35,106 nucleotides of DNA from Piscibacillus salipiscarius JCM 13188 (GCF_001311865.1 NZ_BBCD01000030.1:1-35106), one strand, 5' to 3'; counted from the first letter of the stretch, positions 1 through 10,900 are shown. The notes: generated from the sequence alone by a model not told the origin. Numbers and translations are program-made.

Positions 1-4
1 TTAG

Positions 5-24
5 GGACTTTTTTTTAATTAGTC
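5..24. other. Short inverted repeat downstream of pepF
   Basis: GGACT and AGTCC arms enclose an A/T-rich loop containing eight T. It lies past the pepF stop at the window edge. It could be part of a terminator, but no T-run follows either arm, so the role is unclear. Confidence 0.25.
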
Positions 25-69
25 CACTAACTGGGGTTTAGTTCAATATCAGACTTCAGCATTTTTTGT

Positions 70-1876
70 TTATTCGTTTAATAACTGTTCAAATTCATTT
101 AGTTTTTCTTCAAATACGTCAAGTGCTGCTAAAATAGGGGCTTTAGTTGTCATATCCACTCCAGCTTTTTTAAGAACATCAATTGGATCTTCACTGCTAC
201 CCGCTTTTAAGTAGTTCTTATAGCGTTCAACCGCAGAGTCGCCTTCTTCAAGGATTTTATGTGCTAATGCTGTTGCTGCTGAATAGCCCGTAGCATATTG
301 ATACACATAATACCCCATGTAGAAGTGAGGGATTCTAGCCCATTCTAATCCAATAGCTTCATCAACTTCGACACCTTCACCGAAGTATTTTTGTTTAAAT
401 CATAATAAATTGATGTTAGTTTATCAGCTGTTAATGCTTCACCATTTTGATCACGTTTATGAATATCATGCTCAAACTCGGCAAACATCGTTTGACGATA
501 AACCGTTGCACGGAAACCTTCTAAGAAATTATTTAAAAGATATAACTTTTTCTTTTTATCATCTACGTCTTTAGCAAGTAATCATTTAATAATGCCTCAT
601 TCGCTGTTGAAGCAACCTCAGCAACAAAAATCGAGTAATCACCATAGCGAGGTGATTGGTTCTCGCGTGTATAATAACTGTGAAGTGAATGGCCTAACTC
701 GTGAGCAAGCGTAAACATGTTATCAACGTTGTCTTGCCAATTCATTAAAATATAAGGATTTGTTAAATAGCTACCTGACGAATACGCGCCACTTCTTTTC
801 CCTTTCGTTTCTAACCAGTCAATCCAACGCTCCTTATAAGCTTTCTGCAAAATGCCTGTGTAATCATCACCTAATGGAGCTAAACCTTTTAATACATAAT
901 CTTTAGCTTCATCAATACTTACAGAAATTTTCTCATCTACAAGCGGTGTATAGATATCATACATATGAAGTTCATCTAAGTCTAAAGCTTTCTTTTTAAC
1001 CTCCATATAGCGATGTAAAACAGGAAGTCGTTCGTTGATTGCTTCAACTAAGTTGTCATAAACCTTTTCAGGAATATTGTTTTGATCTAATGCCGCTTCT
1101 CTAGCTGAATTATAATTTCTCGCCTTAGCAACAAAGTTATCTTTCTTTATCTGTCCAGATAGTGTAGCAGCAAATGTATTTCGGAACTGCCCAAACGTGT
1201 CATACATGGCATTAAACGCATTTTTACGCACGTTTTGGTCTTTAGAATCTAAGAAATCACGGTACCGACCATGTGACAACTGAACGTCTTTACCATCTTC
1301 ATCTTTAATAGTTGGAAACTCAATATCCGCATTATTTAGCATACCGAATGCATTTGATGGTGCTGAAGTGACTTCCGAAACCTCCGCTAATAATGCCTCT
1401 TCTTTATCACTTAAAACATGTGGTCGAGATTTCATGATGTCACGTAATGTTTTTTCATAATGCGTTAATTCATTGTTTTGATTTAAAAAACCTTCAATTT
1501 CATCATCTGTCATTGATAAAATTTCTGGAGTCACAAAGCTAAAGGCGCTCAACATATGTGTTGCCAAACTTTGCGCTCTAGCATTTTGATCTTGATATTT
1601 ACTGTTTGCCGTATCTTGATCTGAACGCATGTGAGCGTATACAAACAATTTTTCAAGACGAATTCGAATGTCATCCTCGAATTTTAATACGTTTAATAAG
1701 TTCTCAGGTGATTCTGCAATCTTCCCTTTATATTGTTCGATTTTAGGAAAATCTAACTTAAGCGCTTCAAATTCTTTCTCCCAATCATCATCCGTAGGGA
1801 AAATAGCTTCTAAATCCCAAGTTAATTCTTTAGGTACTTCATCTCTCGTTTTTAAACCTGTAGCCGTTTCTGTCAC
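70..1876 (-). CDS. pepF: Oligoendopeptidase F (M3 metallopeptidase), frameshifted as read
   Basis: Cytoplasmic zinc metallopeptidase of the M3B family that cleaves short peptides; orthologous in position to B. subtilis yjbG. The zinc motif HELGH is seen in the long N-terminal frame (near position 700), followed by the family's downstream glutamate region (EVAST.NEALLND). The repaired product is about 602 residues, the usual PepF length. Two one-base breaks split it: near 577, after NDYL, and in a five-T run at 388-392, where one more base restores NKKYFGEG. GTG at 1876 is preferred over the upstream ATG at 1894 because GGGGAGG lies directly behind that ATG, at correct spacing for the GTG. It is last in the minus-strand series mecA-cls-coiA-pepF. 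The breaks look like sequence errors because both sides stay fully family-like. Confidence 0.93.
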
Positions 1877-1958
1877 GGTATGTAACCTCCCCAATTAATT
1901 AGTCTTTCATATACATTCTATATAAAAATAACGATTCTGTAAAAATAAATGAAAAATA

Positions 1959-3111
1959 TTATAAAAATTTAAATAACTTGTGTAATAATTCTTTATCACC
2001 TTCTAATGCACGATCTAACGATTGATAAAAAGTAAAACCTCTAATCTTTTCATACTTACTAGCTGAGTGTTTCTTCAAATACCCCAATTGACATAATAGG
2101 CTTAGATACTCGATTAAAGGATGCATACTTCTGCCTGGATAGATTGAAGTAACTGTGTTACCGAAATAAGGTTTAACTAAACGTAATAAGTGATCAATCA
2201 AAACTGTTTGAGTTACTTTTATTTGATTTAAATATAAAATGATTTGAGATTGCCAAACATAATCTGGAAGCAATAACGATAAGAATTTTGAACTGGTAAA
2301 TAAACACATGAAGGTAAATTTGTGGGTGTAAACCTAAAAGATACAGCTGTTTCATAAATGGTTCATCGTATTTAGAAAGATAACGAGTGGGTCCGATTCT
2401 AAAATTCCGCTTTTCTTTAATCCATTTTTGAAGATAGTATGACTTTTGTATTTGAACGGGTTCAAATAGCATGTGCCAGGTTAACGAATTAAGCGGTAGA
2501 TGTTTAAGTGAAGATACTGCTTTTCCTTTGGCATTAAATAAATGCGTTGCTACTGTCATTCGATTAGTTTTTGGGTCAAAGAAGAATAATTGATGTTGAT
2601 TGGTATTTTGATGATACATAACTGCAGATCTTAAAGTGGTATTCCAATACAGGTCATATTTATGATCACCTAAATATTTTGGCCCAAAAATCCAAAATGG
2701 ATAAACATTTCTTGAGGCTAAACCTAACGTACGGTCTAATAGATCCGTTGTTGAAATGGGTGAGCATTGAAATTCGATAGCCGCCCATTTGCCTCCTAGC
2801 TTAACAAGCACATCAACCCGCTGATCAATTGAAGGTATGATATGTTCTAGTTTTGCATACAGCCCTTGTTTAATACACCAGTTATAAAGTTTTATTTTTC
2901 CTTCTAAATGAGTCTGGGATTCTCCCTGATGAGAGCACTGTACTCGCTTGATATGAGCAAAATGAGGAATAACGACTTGCCCTGCTTTAAGTACCACTTT
3001 CTGTTGACACTCCGGGCAGTAGTGAGGATGCTGACGTATAACATTCAGTTCCTGTTTACTCTTGTTATACGCCAGTATTTCCTGTCCATTTGAATTTAAT
3101 GCTTTTAACAT
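1959..3111 (-). CDS. coiA: Competence protein CoiA, frameshifted as read
   Basis: CoiA-like competence protein, needed for transformation in B. subtilis and pneumococcus, where it acts with incoming single-stranded DNA and recombination. The N-terminus carries a zinc-finger-like CPEC and a nearby HFAH, followed by a nuclease-like core (DQRVDVLV then AAIEFQCSPI), the PD-(D/E)XK signature expected of the family. One break near 2310-2320 (an AAA run) separates residues 1-265 from the C-terminal part containing LLLPDYVWQSQ; the joined product is about 384 residues, close to the family length of about 370-390. ATG at 3111 has AGGGGA about 9 bases upstream. The cls stop is 20 bases upstream, so the two are probably co-transcribed. 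Its neighbourhood, between mecA and pepF, is the classical B. subtilis one apart from the inserted cls. Confidence 0.92.
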
Positions 3112-3131
3112 AAACTTCGTCCCCTAACTTA

Positions 3132-4639
3132 TTAGAGTAACGGGGAAAGTAATCTAAATAAGGATTCCATCATACGTAAGAAAATGGAGCGCTTTTCGAA
3201 CTTCTCAGGGTCTAATTCTCTTGATTTCATAAAATCTTCTTTAAAATCAGCCACTAACTTATTTGTACTTTCTGTTCTAAATAGAAATGCGTTGACTTCA
3301 AAGTTTAAATGAAAACTTCTCATGTCCATGTTAGACGTTCCAATTGATGCCAACTCATGATCAATCACAACTACTTTACTGTGCATAAAACCTGCTTCAT
3401 ATTCAAAAATTCGAATTCCAGCGTCCATTAATTCGGGAAAATATGAACGAGATGCATGAAACACAATTCGTTTATCGGGTCGTCTTGGCACAAGTAGTCT
3501 AACATCTACCCCACTTAAACTTGCGACTTTCATAGCTGTTAAAATATCGTCATCAGGAATAAAGTATGGTGATGCTATCCATATTGATTTTTAGCAGATA
3601 TAATCATAGAGAAATATAGCTTTTTATTGTTTCCCACTGATTATCCGGACCACTCGTAATCATTTGCACACCGCCAAAACGGCCGTCTAATATCTCAGGT
3701 GATAAATATTCCGATTTTAGCAAGTGTTCATCCGTTTCGTATTTCCAATCTTGCAAGAAGATTGTTTGTAGGCTTCTAACCGCTTCACCTCGTACGTAAA
3801 GGTGTGTATCACGCCAATCACCAAACTGAGGAACTTTACCTAAATATTCATCCCCAATATTTAAACCACCTACAAAACCAACCTTTCCATCGATGACAAT
3901 GATCTTTCGGTGGTTTCGAAAGTTTATTCGGTTTCCTATAAATGGTAATTTGACAGGAGAAAAGGAACCAATTTTGGACACCGGCTTTTCTTAATTCTTC
4001 TTTATATGACTCAGATAATTTCCAGCTTCCTACTGCATCATATAAGAACCTAATCTCAACGCCATCTTTTGCTTTTCGAATTAACACATCTTTAATTTGA
4101 TTACCAATTCATCGTGCCTTACAATATAATATTCTAAGTGGATATGGTGTTCAGCTTTTTCTAGCTCTTCTAAAATAGCCGGAAAGGTCTCGCGCCCGTT
4201 CGTTAATACTTTAGTTTCCGTATTAAACGAAATCGGAGAGTTCCCTAAGTGTTGGGCTAAACGAAACAGCATTTTTTGATGGTCGCCCATTTGATTTAGT
4301 TCTTGATCACTAATAACCCGTTGACCTTCTACTCTATTAAAAGCGACTTCATCAGCTGCTTGTTTTTCTTTAAAACGTTTTCTTTTTTTTGGTAGTTGCG
4401 ACCAAATAATAAGTAGAAGAAAAACCCTAATACAGGAAATAACGCAAAGACTAAAAGCCAATTTAACGTTTCAGATGGATCGCGATTTTCAATAAAAATA
4501 ATAAATCCCATTAAAACAGCAGAGATCGTTACAAAATAGAAAAAGTCGTAATTAAACGACCTTCCCAAATGTTGTAGGACAAATAAAATACTGCTGATAC
4601 GATGACTAGAAAAATCACGACTTGGATCCATTTCAGCAT
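3132..4639 (-). CDS. cls: Cardiolipin synthase, multiply frameshifted as read
   Basis: Membrane phospholipase-D-type cardiolipin synthase, condensing two phosphatidylglycerols to cardiolipin and glycerol. Two hydrophobic N-terminal segments (MLKWIQVVIFLVIV..., then the segment before ENRDPSETLNWLL) are followed by two HKD motifs: HRKIIVIDGKVGFVGG near 3900 and HSKVVVIDHELASIGTSNMD near 3360. Repaired length is about 503 residues, typical of Cls. At least five or six one-base breaks are visible: the run of A/T at 4533-4536, an eight-T run at 4383-4390, near 4100, near 3985, and two or three between 3540 and 3610. ATG at 4639 is preceded by AAAGGATG and gives the expected hydrophobic start. This is the most damaged gene here; loss of function cannot be formally excluded, but sequence error is more likely. 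Confidence 0.9.
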
Positions 4640-4748
4640 GCTGTTTCATCCTTTTCTACAATTCGACCTAAAGACCTAAATTAAAGATACAGAATTTTTT
4701 ACCACTTTGCAACTGAGATTAGCTGATTTCATGCATTAAATATAAAAT

Positions 4749-4772
4749 GAGCACTGCGATGTCACAGTGCTC
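4749..4772 (-). terminator. Rho-independent terminator of mecA
   Basis: Perfect eight-base stem GAGCACTG / CAGTGCTC with a short loop, just after the repaired mecA stop; a weak T-rich tail follows on the minus strand. It separates mecA from cls. Confidence 0.75.
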
Positions 4773-4777
4773 AATCA

Positions 4778-5482
4778 TTAGTTAAGACTAAATTTAGATT
4801 TAAGTTGTTTTAAAGCTTTAGCTTCAAAAACCTCTTGCCCCGTATTCGATTAAAAAGTGAACCGACATATTGGACTCTTCACCAAACTCTAAGATGCGAC
4901 TAATATAGTTTTCTTGTTCATCTTCACTTAGATAACCTTCTGGAAACGCAACATATAGATAATATCGATTCTCATAAGCATATAAACGATCATCGATGAA
5001 TCGACTGTCAGTTAGTGAATGACTTAATGAAATAACCTCTTCAATATCATTAAAAGTCACCATAAGATCTAACTTGTCATCTTCTTGCTCCTCTGTCGTA
5101 TTATGCTGCGGTTTATAAGTTTTTTAGTACGACGCTTTTGGATGGACTTTGTTCCATTAGCGATTCTAACTTTTCTTCTAAGTTATGCTGAATCGGATTA
5201 CCTTCTTCGTTTTGAAATTCAAGCTTCTCACCGTCTTTAGAAACTTGAGCTTTCGTGACTACAATTTCTAACCCTTTATCCAGTGCTTGAACTTGAATCC
5301 ATAATGGGCCATCTATATTAAAATCTTGTTCATCGTTTACTTCATCCATCATTTCCCAGAAAAGTTGTTCACCTTTTTCACGGTTATACCAGATGTCTTC
5401 ACGATTAAAACCACGTTCTTCAATGTCATTATAAGAAATATAAAATTTTTAATGTGTTCTCATTAATACGTTCTATTTCCAT
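4778..5482 (-). CDS. mecA: Adaptor protein MecA, frameshifted as read
   Basis: Adaptor that delivers ComK and other substrates to the ClpCP protease and controls ClpC assembly. The N-terminal domain (MEIERINENTLKF, WEMMDEVNDE) is joined by an acidic linker (TTEEQEDDKLDL) to the C-terminal ClpC-binding domain (YYLYVAFPEGYL, VHFLIEYG). Three single-base insertions break it: an A run near 5445, an A run at about 5120-5126, and a GGGG near 4838, after which QEVFEAKALKQL continues in another frame. The repaired length is about 233 residues, as in MecA proteins. ATG at 5482 follows a purine-rich AAGGGAGAGGAAAG. Presence of mecA, spx, coiA and med together suggests the competence control circuit is kept. 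Confidence 0.93.
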
Positions 5483-5803
5483 TTTCTTTCCTCTCCCTTC
5501 ATTAAGTAATCGTGCTGGGAAAGATTACAAATTATACATGATTGTTATATAATGTTTACCCGTTTTTAACTTTTATCAATCATTTTCATAAGCTGACCTT
5601 CTTAATCATATTTTATGATAGGTAGTCAAAAAATGAAAATGCTTTGACAACTAAAAAACGAAATCCATATTTGCCCTAATCATGAATATAGTTAGAGTAT
5701 ATTACACGTAAAAATAATGGACAAATTTTCTGCTTTAATTTTGTTTAGTCTATGATTTTAAACTAAAAATTAGAATTTGTCACTACTTATTTTGGAGGTT
5801 TTT
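5483..5803. promoter_or_regulatory. Divergent mecA / terC intergenic region
   Basis: About 320 A/T-rich bases hold the control regions of both genes. On the plus strand TTGACA at 5644-5649 is a candidate -35 for terC, but the hexamer 17 bases on is weak (ATATTT). GTCAAA (5625-5630) and TTTGAC (5643-5648) form an inverted repeat overlapping that -35. On the minus strand a TATAAT-like hexamer lies upstream of mecA. No yybP-ykoY manganese riboswitch motif was found. Confidence 0.35.
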
Positions 5804-6529
5804 ATGGAATTATTATTCATTGATCTAAATTGGGATTTATTAAAAGCTGTATTAATCATAATTGGGTTAGATCTTATTCTTGGTGGTGATAATGCTGTAG
5901 TCATTGCAATGGCAAGCCGAAATTTACCTAAACATCATCAAAACAAGGCGATTGTACTAGGGACAAGCTTAGCAATTCTAATTAGAGTTTCTTTAGCTGG
6001 TATCGCAATTTATTTGTTAACCATCCCCTATGTACAATTAATCGGCGGATTATTATTATTATACATTGCAGTTAAATTATTAACTCAGAATGACGATCAT
6101 GTTGAAGTGGAATCGTCCAGTACGTTAATAGGTGCGGTTAAAACGATTGTCATAGCCGATTTGATTATGAGCTTTGATAATGTTCTTGCAATTGCAGCAG
6201 CATCGAATCAAAATGTCGTGTTAATCATTTTTGGACTTGCTGTATCTGTTCCAATTATTATATTTGGCAGTAAAATCATTTTAATGATAATGAACAAATA
6301 TCCTGTCATTGTATATGCTGGAGCATCACTCATTGCTTACACAAGTGCTGAATTGATTTTGAAAGAAGAAAGGCTTGAATCTACCTTCAAATTAATTCCT
6401 AACGAACACTTCATATTACCATTAGTTTTTGTCATGCTCGTTTGCCTTTTAGGACTTTCGTACAACTTAAATAGACTAAAAAACCGAACCATTAAGATTC
6501 GGTTTTTTTCGTTTATATTAGTTTACTAA
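5804..6529 (+). CDS. TerC family integral membrane protein (YjbE-like)
   Basis: TerC/YjbE-type membrane protein with about seven hydrophobic helices. Conserved acidic membrane motifs are visible: [16 protein letters not shown] in helix 1 and [16 protein letters not shown] in the second half, the pair thought to bind metal in the family. Relatives in Bacilli are linked to manganese export or metalation of exported enzymes; substrate here is inferred, not shown. ATG at 5804 has GGAGG five bases upstream, better than the TTG at 5777. The frame as read runs through the terminator at 6478-6509 and ends 12 bases inside spx. One extra A in TTAAATAG at 6468-6474 would instead give a stop at 6472-6474, just before the hairpin, so the C-terminal 18 residues are probably artefactual. 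In B. subtilis yjbE likewise lies between spx and mecA. Confidence 0.85.
   Translation: MELLFIDLNWDLLKAVLIIIGLDLILGGDNAVVIAMASRNLPKHHQNKAIVLGTSLAILIRVSLAGIAIYLLTIPYVQLIGGLLLLYIAVKLLTQNDDHVEVESSSTLIGAVKTIVIADLIMSFDNVLAIAAASNQNVVLIIFGLAVSVPIIIFGSKIILMIMNKYPVIVYAGASLIAYTSAELILKEERLESTFKLIPNEHFILPLVFVMLVCLLGLSYNLNRLKNRTIKIRFFSFILVY
6478..6509. terminator. Bidirectional terminator between terC and spx
   Basis: Stem AAAAAACCGAA / TTCGGTTTTTT with a nine-base loop; T-runs follow on both strands, so it can end transcripts of the convergent terC and spx. Confidence 0.9.
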
Positions 6530-6913
6530 ACGTTGAGCTTCTTTAAGTTGAAATGAACGCACTTTTCTAGGTAAGAAACGGCGTATTTCATCTTCATTAT
6601 AGCCTACTTGTAGTCGTTTATCATCTAAGATAATTGGACGTCTAAGCAAGCCAGGATTTTGTTGAATTAGACTAATCAAATCTTTAAGTGGCATTTGATC
6701 TAGACTAACGTCTAATGATTGAAAAACTTTAGAACGAGTTGATATAATCTCATCAGTTCCGTCTTCAGTCATTCTTAAGATTTCCTTAATTTCATCTTCT
6801 GAAAGACTATCTGAGAAAATATTTCGTTCCTTATAAGGAATTTCATGTTCCTCTAGCCATGCTCGGGCTTTTCTACAAGATGTACAGCTTGGTGATGTAA
6901 ATAACGTTACCAT
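6518..6913 (-). CDS. spx: Transcriptional regulator Spx
   Basis: Global thiol-stress regulator of the ArsC/Spx family that binds the RNA polymerase alpha C-terminal domain. The redox switch CTSC sits at residues 10-13, the RPI motif (LLRRPIILD) near residue 90, and the basic C-terminal part ([19 protein letters not shown]) is nearly identical to known Spx. The length is 131 residues, the same as in B. subtilis, and the gene is intact. ATG at 6913 is chosen because AGGAGG lies nine bases upstream; an in-frame GTG nine bases earlier overlaps the spacer. Unlike B. subtilis, where yjbC and spx are co-transcribed, a strong terminator (7187-7224) and about 270 further bases separate them here, so spx probably depends on its own promoter. 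Confidence 0.97.
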   Translation of the reverse strand: MVTLFTSPSCTSCRKARAWLEEHEIPYKERNIFSDSLSEDEIKEILRMTEDGTDEIISTRSKVFQSLDVSLDQMPLKDLISLIQQNPGLLRRPIILDDKRLQVGYNEDEIRRFLPRKVRSFQLKEAQRLVN

Positions 6914-7186
6914 GCCATTCACCCTCCTTTGGAAAGGTATCTATAATTAAATGATTTTAACTATTATTAATTTATAATAAATCTAAATTACCTTTCATCC
7001 TAATTATACATGAATGTCAAGTATTTCGATAGGAGATGAATTTAATTGTAATAAAATATTCACAATTGATTCCTCTCATTAAAATAAGTATATTTATGTT
7101 TTACCCTACTTTAAAAATAATAAACCGTTTTAAATGAAAAACTATAAAAAAATCCAAATTTTTATGAATAATGCATTATATTCCGG
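6914..7186 (-). promoter_or_regulatory. Upstream region of spx with an inverted repeat
   Basis: Very A/T-rich stretch that must hold the spx promoter; no clear -35/-10 pair could be fixed. GAAAGGTA (6932-6939) and TACCTTTC (6989-6996) form an eight-base inverted repeat; on the spx transcript its 3' arm ends just before the AAAGGAGG ribosome binding site. A role in mRNA folding or repressor binding is conjecture. Confidence 0.3.
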
Positions 7187-7224
7187 AAAAAAAGAAATGC
7201 CCACATTAATTAGGGCATTTCTTT
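7187..7224 (-). terminator. Terminator after yjbC
   Basis: Perfect 12-base stem AAAGAAATGCCC / GGGCATTTCTTT with a ten-base loop, followed on the minus strand by a run of T. Confidence 0.9.
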
Positions 7225-7239
7225 ACATGTCATATATTT

Positions 7240-7830
7240 CTATACACCTTTTGGCTTTTTCAATTCCTCAAACAAATCAACATCACGACTTTTATCAATA
7301 GTTAAAACTTCTTCTACCGGCTGATAAGCTTCACCATAAATCTCTTCATCTTTATAAGTATGAATTTTTTCATACATTTCTTTCATTTTTTCATAAATAA
7401 TTTCCTCAGATTCTTGATCAGGCGCCCAGTATAAAATTTCAAGCGTGTTTAATTCTTGTGTTGCTATTGACTTTCTAGTATAACCAATCGACTGTGCATG
7501 TTTGAAGCCTTCTCTATGATAGAAGTGTAAACGTTTTTCCGTGTCTGTATCATCGTAATCAACAGGCTCTACTTCTAAAATAATCGGCTTGCCTTTCGCT
7601 TTCAGTTTTTCCATTAATTTGCTACCAATACCTTGACCCCTTGACTGAGGAGAAACATATACATAATCAATAAAGATAAAGGAATCAAATTCTGCGTACA
7701 TCATAACATGATATTCACCTTCATCTTTATGATAGACATCACCTTTCTCTTTTAACAAAGTCTCAAAATGTTTCTTCGACTTCATCTCCTCTACAGGAAA
7801 ATACTGATTCAGCTTCTCATACCAATTCAT
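7240..7830 (-). CDS. yjbC: GNAT family acetyltransferase YjbC
   Basis: GCN5-related N-acetyltransferase, very close to B. subtilis YjbC, whose substrate is not known. The acetyl-CoA pyrophosphate-binding loop is SRGQGIGSKL at about residues 63-72, preceded by the beta-4 strand YVYVSP; a long C-terminal extension (LEILYWAPDQESEE, IHTYKDEEIYGE) is characteristic of YjbC. Intact, 196 residues against about 192 in the family. ATG at 7830 has AAGGAG at seven bases. In B. subtilis it heads the yjbC-spx operon, which is under several sigma factors and stress-induced; here a terminator ends the yjbC unit, so the operon link to spx is cut or weakened. A 14-base palindrome lies just upstream of the ribosome binding site. 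Confidence 0.94.
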   Translation of the reverse strand: MNWYEKLNQYFPVEEMKSKKHFETLLKEKGDVYHKDEGEYHVMMYAEFDSFIFIDYVYVSPQSRGQGIGSKLMEKLKAKGKPIILEVEPVDYDDTDTEKRLHFYHREGFKHAQSIGYTRKSIATQELNTLEILYWAPDQESEEIIYEKMKEMYEKIHTYKDEEIYGEAYQPVEEVLTIDKSRDVDLFEELKKPKGV

Positions 7831-7846
7831 TGATCTACTCCTTCAT

Positions 7847-7860
7847 GACTAATATTAGTC
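7847..7860. promoter_or_regulatory. Perfect 14-bp palindrome upstream of yjbC
   Basis: GACTAATATTAGTC is a perfect palindrome between the yjbC ribosome binding site and its upstream region. A further inverted repeat (GGCATAAA / TTTATGCC) lies nearby at about 7870-7892. They may be an operator or mRNA hairpins; the cognate factor is unknown. Confidence 0.35.
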
Positions 7861-8199
7861 TTATCGTGCGGCATAAATTTAATTTTATGCCATTTGCTAT
7901 AACCATTATTAATTATAACGAACTCATACACATGGGTTAAATGTGATATAACAGGTATGCTACGGATAAAGTATCATTATTCATGTTATGTATAACCTCT
8001 CACTTAAATCCCTTTTTATTATTCTTACATCCGCATAGATTCTCTAAAATATTCGAAAATAGTTAACACTTTAACAGGTTAAGGAGATAAAGATTTAAAT
8101 ATGGAATTTAGTAACTTGTCAATAATTGTTGAAAAGTATGTAAACTCTCCACAAAATAATCTGATTATTTGTACCTTACTTTTCGTTAACTATTTCATT
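7861..8199. other. A/T-rich intergenic stretch between yjbC and the DUF4015 gene
   Basis: Apart from the inverted repeat near 7870-7892 and a doubtful 35-codon ORF at 8101-8208, nothing recognisable was seen. No tRNA-like, riboswitch-like or repeat structure stands out. Confidence 0.4.
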
Positions 8200-8208
8200 A
8201 AAAAATAA
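8101..8208 (+). CDS. Doubtful 35-residue hydrophobic ORF
   Basis: A short frame starting MEFSNLSIIVEKYV and ending in a hydrophobic stretch with a KK tail (LIICTLLFVNYFIKK). AAGGAG lies 14 bases upstream, rather far for efficient initiation. It is the only frame in the gap and stops just before the terminator hairpin of the opposite gene. It could be a small membrane peptide or chance; no homolog is recognised. Confidence 0.2.
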   Translation: MEFSNLSIIVEKYVNSPQNNLIICTLLFVNYFIKK

Positions 8209-8227
8209 AAGCCGCCATTAAGGCGAC
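8200..8227 (-). terminator. Terminator of the DUF4015 gene
   Basis: Six-base stem (GTCGCC / GGCGGC, one G-U pair) with a five-base loop and a T-rich tail on the minus strand, right after the stop of the upstream gene. Confidence 0.8.
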
Positions 8228-8238
8228 TTCTGTTTTTA

Positions 8239-9463
8239 TTAATTACGAGGATCATAGTCAACACCTTCTGTATAGGTATTGCCTGCATCCCATAGTAAAA
8301 ATTCGTATATACCATTGTCATATAAAGCATCAATTTGATCTTGAACTTGTTTAGGTCCGTAAGTAAATGTGCTACCTCCTGCATATAACCATGACGCGGT
8401 GAAGTCTTGAATCCATGGTCTAGATATTGGTGCTTTATCTAATTTAGAAAGAACCTTTTTTTCCTCTTTGGCATACTCATTTACTAATTTGTATGGCTTT
8501 TTATCCGGAAAAGGTATGTCAAAGTAACCTGGTCCCCAATGACTTGGATAAATCATAGAAGATATAACATCTACGTTACTAGAAATTTTAGAGAAGTTCT
8601 GACCAATACCAGGTGCTTCTTTAATCGTTGCAGAATAACCGAATATATCAACAGATACATCAACCCCAAAAGGTTCTAACTCTTTTTTAGCATAAGCGAC
8701 AAATTCCGTAACGGCTTTAACACGCTCTTGTACGTTATCTAAACCTGCCTCATCATAGTCCCCACGACTGTATTTTAACTCCACGTCACGTTTTTTCGAA
8801 TCCTTCAGGAAAGCGAACGTAATCAAATTGGATTTCTTGAAATCCTAATTTAGCTGCTTCTTTTGCTATTTCAACATTATACTTCCAGACATCTTTAATA
8901 AATGGATTAACGAATGCATCACCTTTACCGTTTTTCCATACTTTTCCGTTTTCTTTAAATGACCACTCCGGTTTTTTCTCAGCTAAATGTGTATCTTTAA
9001 AAACAACCACACGAGCAATCGGATAGATTTGTTCTTTTTCTAAGCGCTTTAACATAGCTTTTGGATCACTAATATAATTTTGAGATGCATCGTAGTACGG
9101 CGAATCCTTTGGCAACTTATATGTAATATAACCATTATCTTCTTTTATATCGATAACCATTGCATTCAATTCCGTTTGATTAACATGTTTAATTAAGTTT
9201 TTAAATCTAAAATTCCCAGCAGAATGACCAGTTAAGTAAATTCCTCTTACTGCATCTGGATATTCAAATTTTAACCCTGAATCATATGTAAAACGTGGTA
9301 CTGGTTTCGGTAGCTTTTTCTCTGAAAGCTTCGTTTCAAATTTTCCATGAAAAGCTACGTTTTTCACCTGTTCTTTCCCTTTTTCTCCCTCATCTGCTAA
9401 CACAACACTTGCCAACCCTACACTCATAACTAGTGACAACAATAAAATGAAGCTTCTCCTCAA
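8239..9463 (-). CDS. Exported putative glycoside hydrolase, DUF4015 family, frameshifted as read
   Basis: Secreted TIM-barrel protein of the DUF4015 'putative glycosyl hydrolase' family found across Bacillaceae; substrate unknown. A signal peptide is clear (MRRSFILLL... then SVVLADEG). The domain signatures seen are RGIYLTGHSAG, AMVIDIKEDNG, IARVVVFKDT, IQFDYVRFPEG and, after the break, DVSVDIFGYS, SSMIYPSHWGPGYF and RPWIQDF. The frame shifts in a six-T run at 8790-8795; removing one base joins EGFEK to RDVELKYS, giving about 407 residues, a normal length. TTG at 9463 is used because it gives a proper signal peptide and has GGGGGGA about eight bases upstream. It is transcribed alone, divergent from the trpS leader. 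Confidence 0.87.
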
Positions 9464-9586
9464 GTCTTTTTCCCCCCAGTTGTTTATCTTTAATTACATT
9501 ATATTATATTTCTCGAAAAAAGAGTACCTAAAAATGAATTTATAAAAAAAATTTCTTTAGATTTTGATTTAAACATATACTTCTAT

Positions 9587-9615
9587 TTGAAAAAGATCAT
9601 AAAATAGTTTATATT
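9587..9615 (+). promoter_or_regulatory. Candidate promoter of the trpS leader
   Basis: TTGAAA (9587-9592) and TATATT (9610-9615) are separated by 17 bases, a SigA-type arrangement placed just upstream of the T-box leader. Confidence 0.5.
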
Positions 9616-9644
9616 TATTTCTTAGATAAGGTAATAATATATGA

Positions 9645-9870
9645 TAATAACTAAACAGTGATGAAGGTAAGTATGTCTCTACCTCTCTTAACAGTGAGTC
9701 TGGATAGTGGAAACAGATAAGTATGTAGAGTCAGAAATTGGGCCTTTGGAGTTTATACGGTTCGCAAACCGATATCCTGCTAAATGAAGTGACCTTTTAA
9801 TGAGGTAATTAGGGTGGCACCGCGGTTCCATTCGTCCCTAGCATATTTAGGGATGAATGGGACTTTTTTT
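9645..9870 (+). ncRNA. T-box leader (tRNA-Trp-sensing) with terminator
   Basis: Transcription-attenuating T-box riboswitch controlling trpS. The T-box core AGGGTGGCACCGCGG is at 9811-9825; its variable base is C, matching a G discriminator on tRNA-Trp. The likely specifier codon is TGG (Trp) at 9739-9741, in the usual context just before CCTTTGGAG. The terminator is a 13-base stem (9828-9840 with 9848-9860) followed by a run of seven T (9864-9870); its 5' arm would be sequestered by the antiterminator when uncharged tRNA binds. The Stem I apical region lies around 9665-9720. Boundaries are approximate because I could not fold it. Confidence 0.93.
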
Positions 9871-9883
9871 GTACATTAATTGA

Positions 9884-10886
<1,003 letters not shown>

Positions 10887-10900
10887 AAAGGTAAAAATCA

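Noticed and set aside
1668..1898. Plus-strand frame of 76 codons inside the pepF region
   Set aside because: It is the complement of the pepF N-terminus, which has clear family signatures; no ribosome binding site.
3132..4639. Several separate small genes in the cls region
   Set aside because: The fragments are consecutive pieces of one cardiolipin synthase, with both HKD motifs in order.
5483..5803. yybP-ykoY manganese riboswitch ahead of the TerC-type gene
   Set aside because: None of the conserved riboswitch core sequences could be seen.
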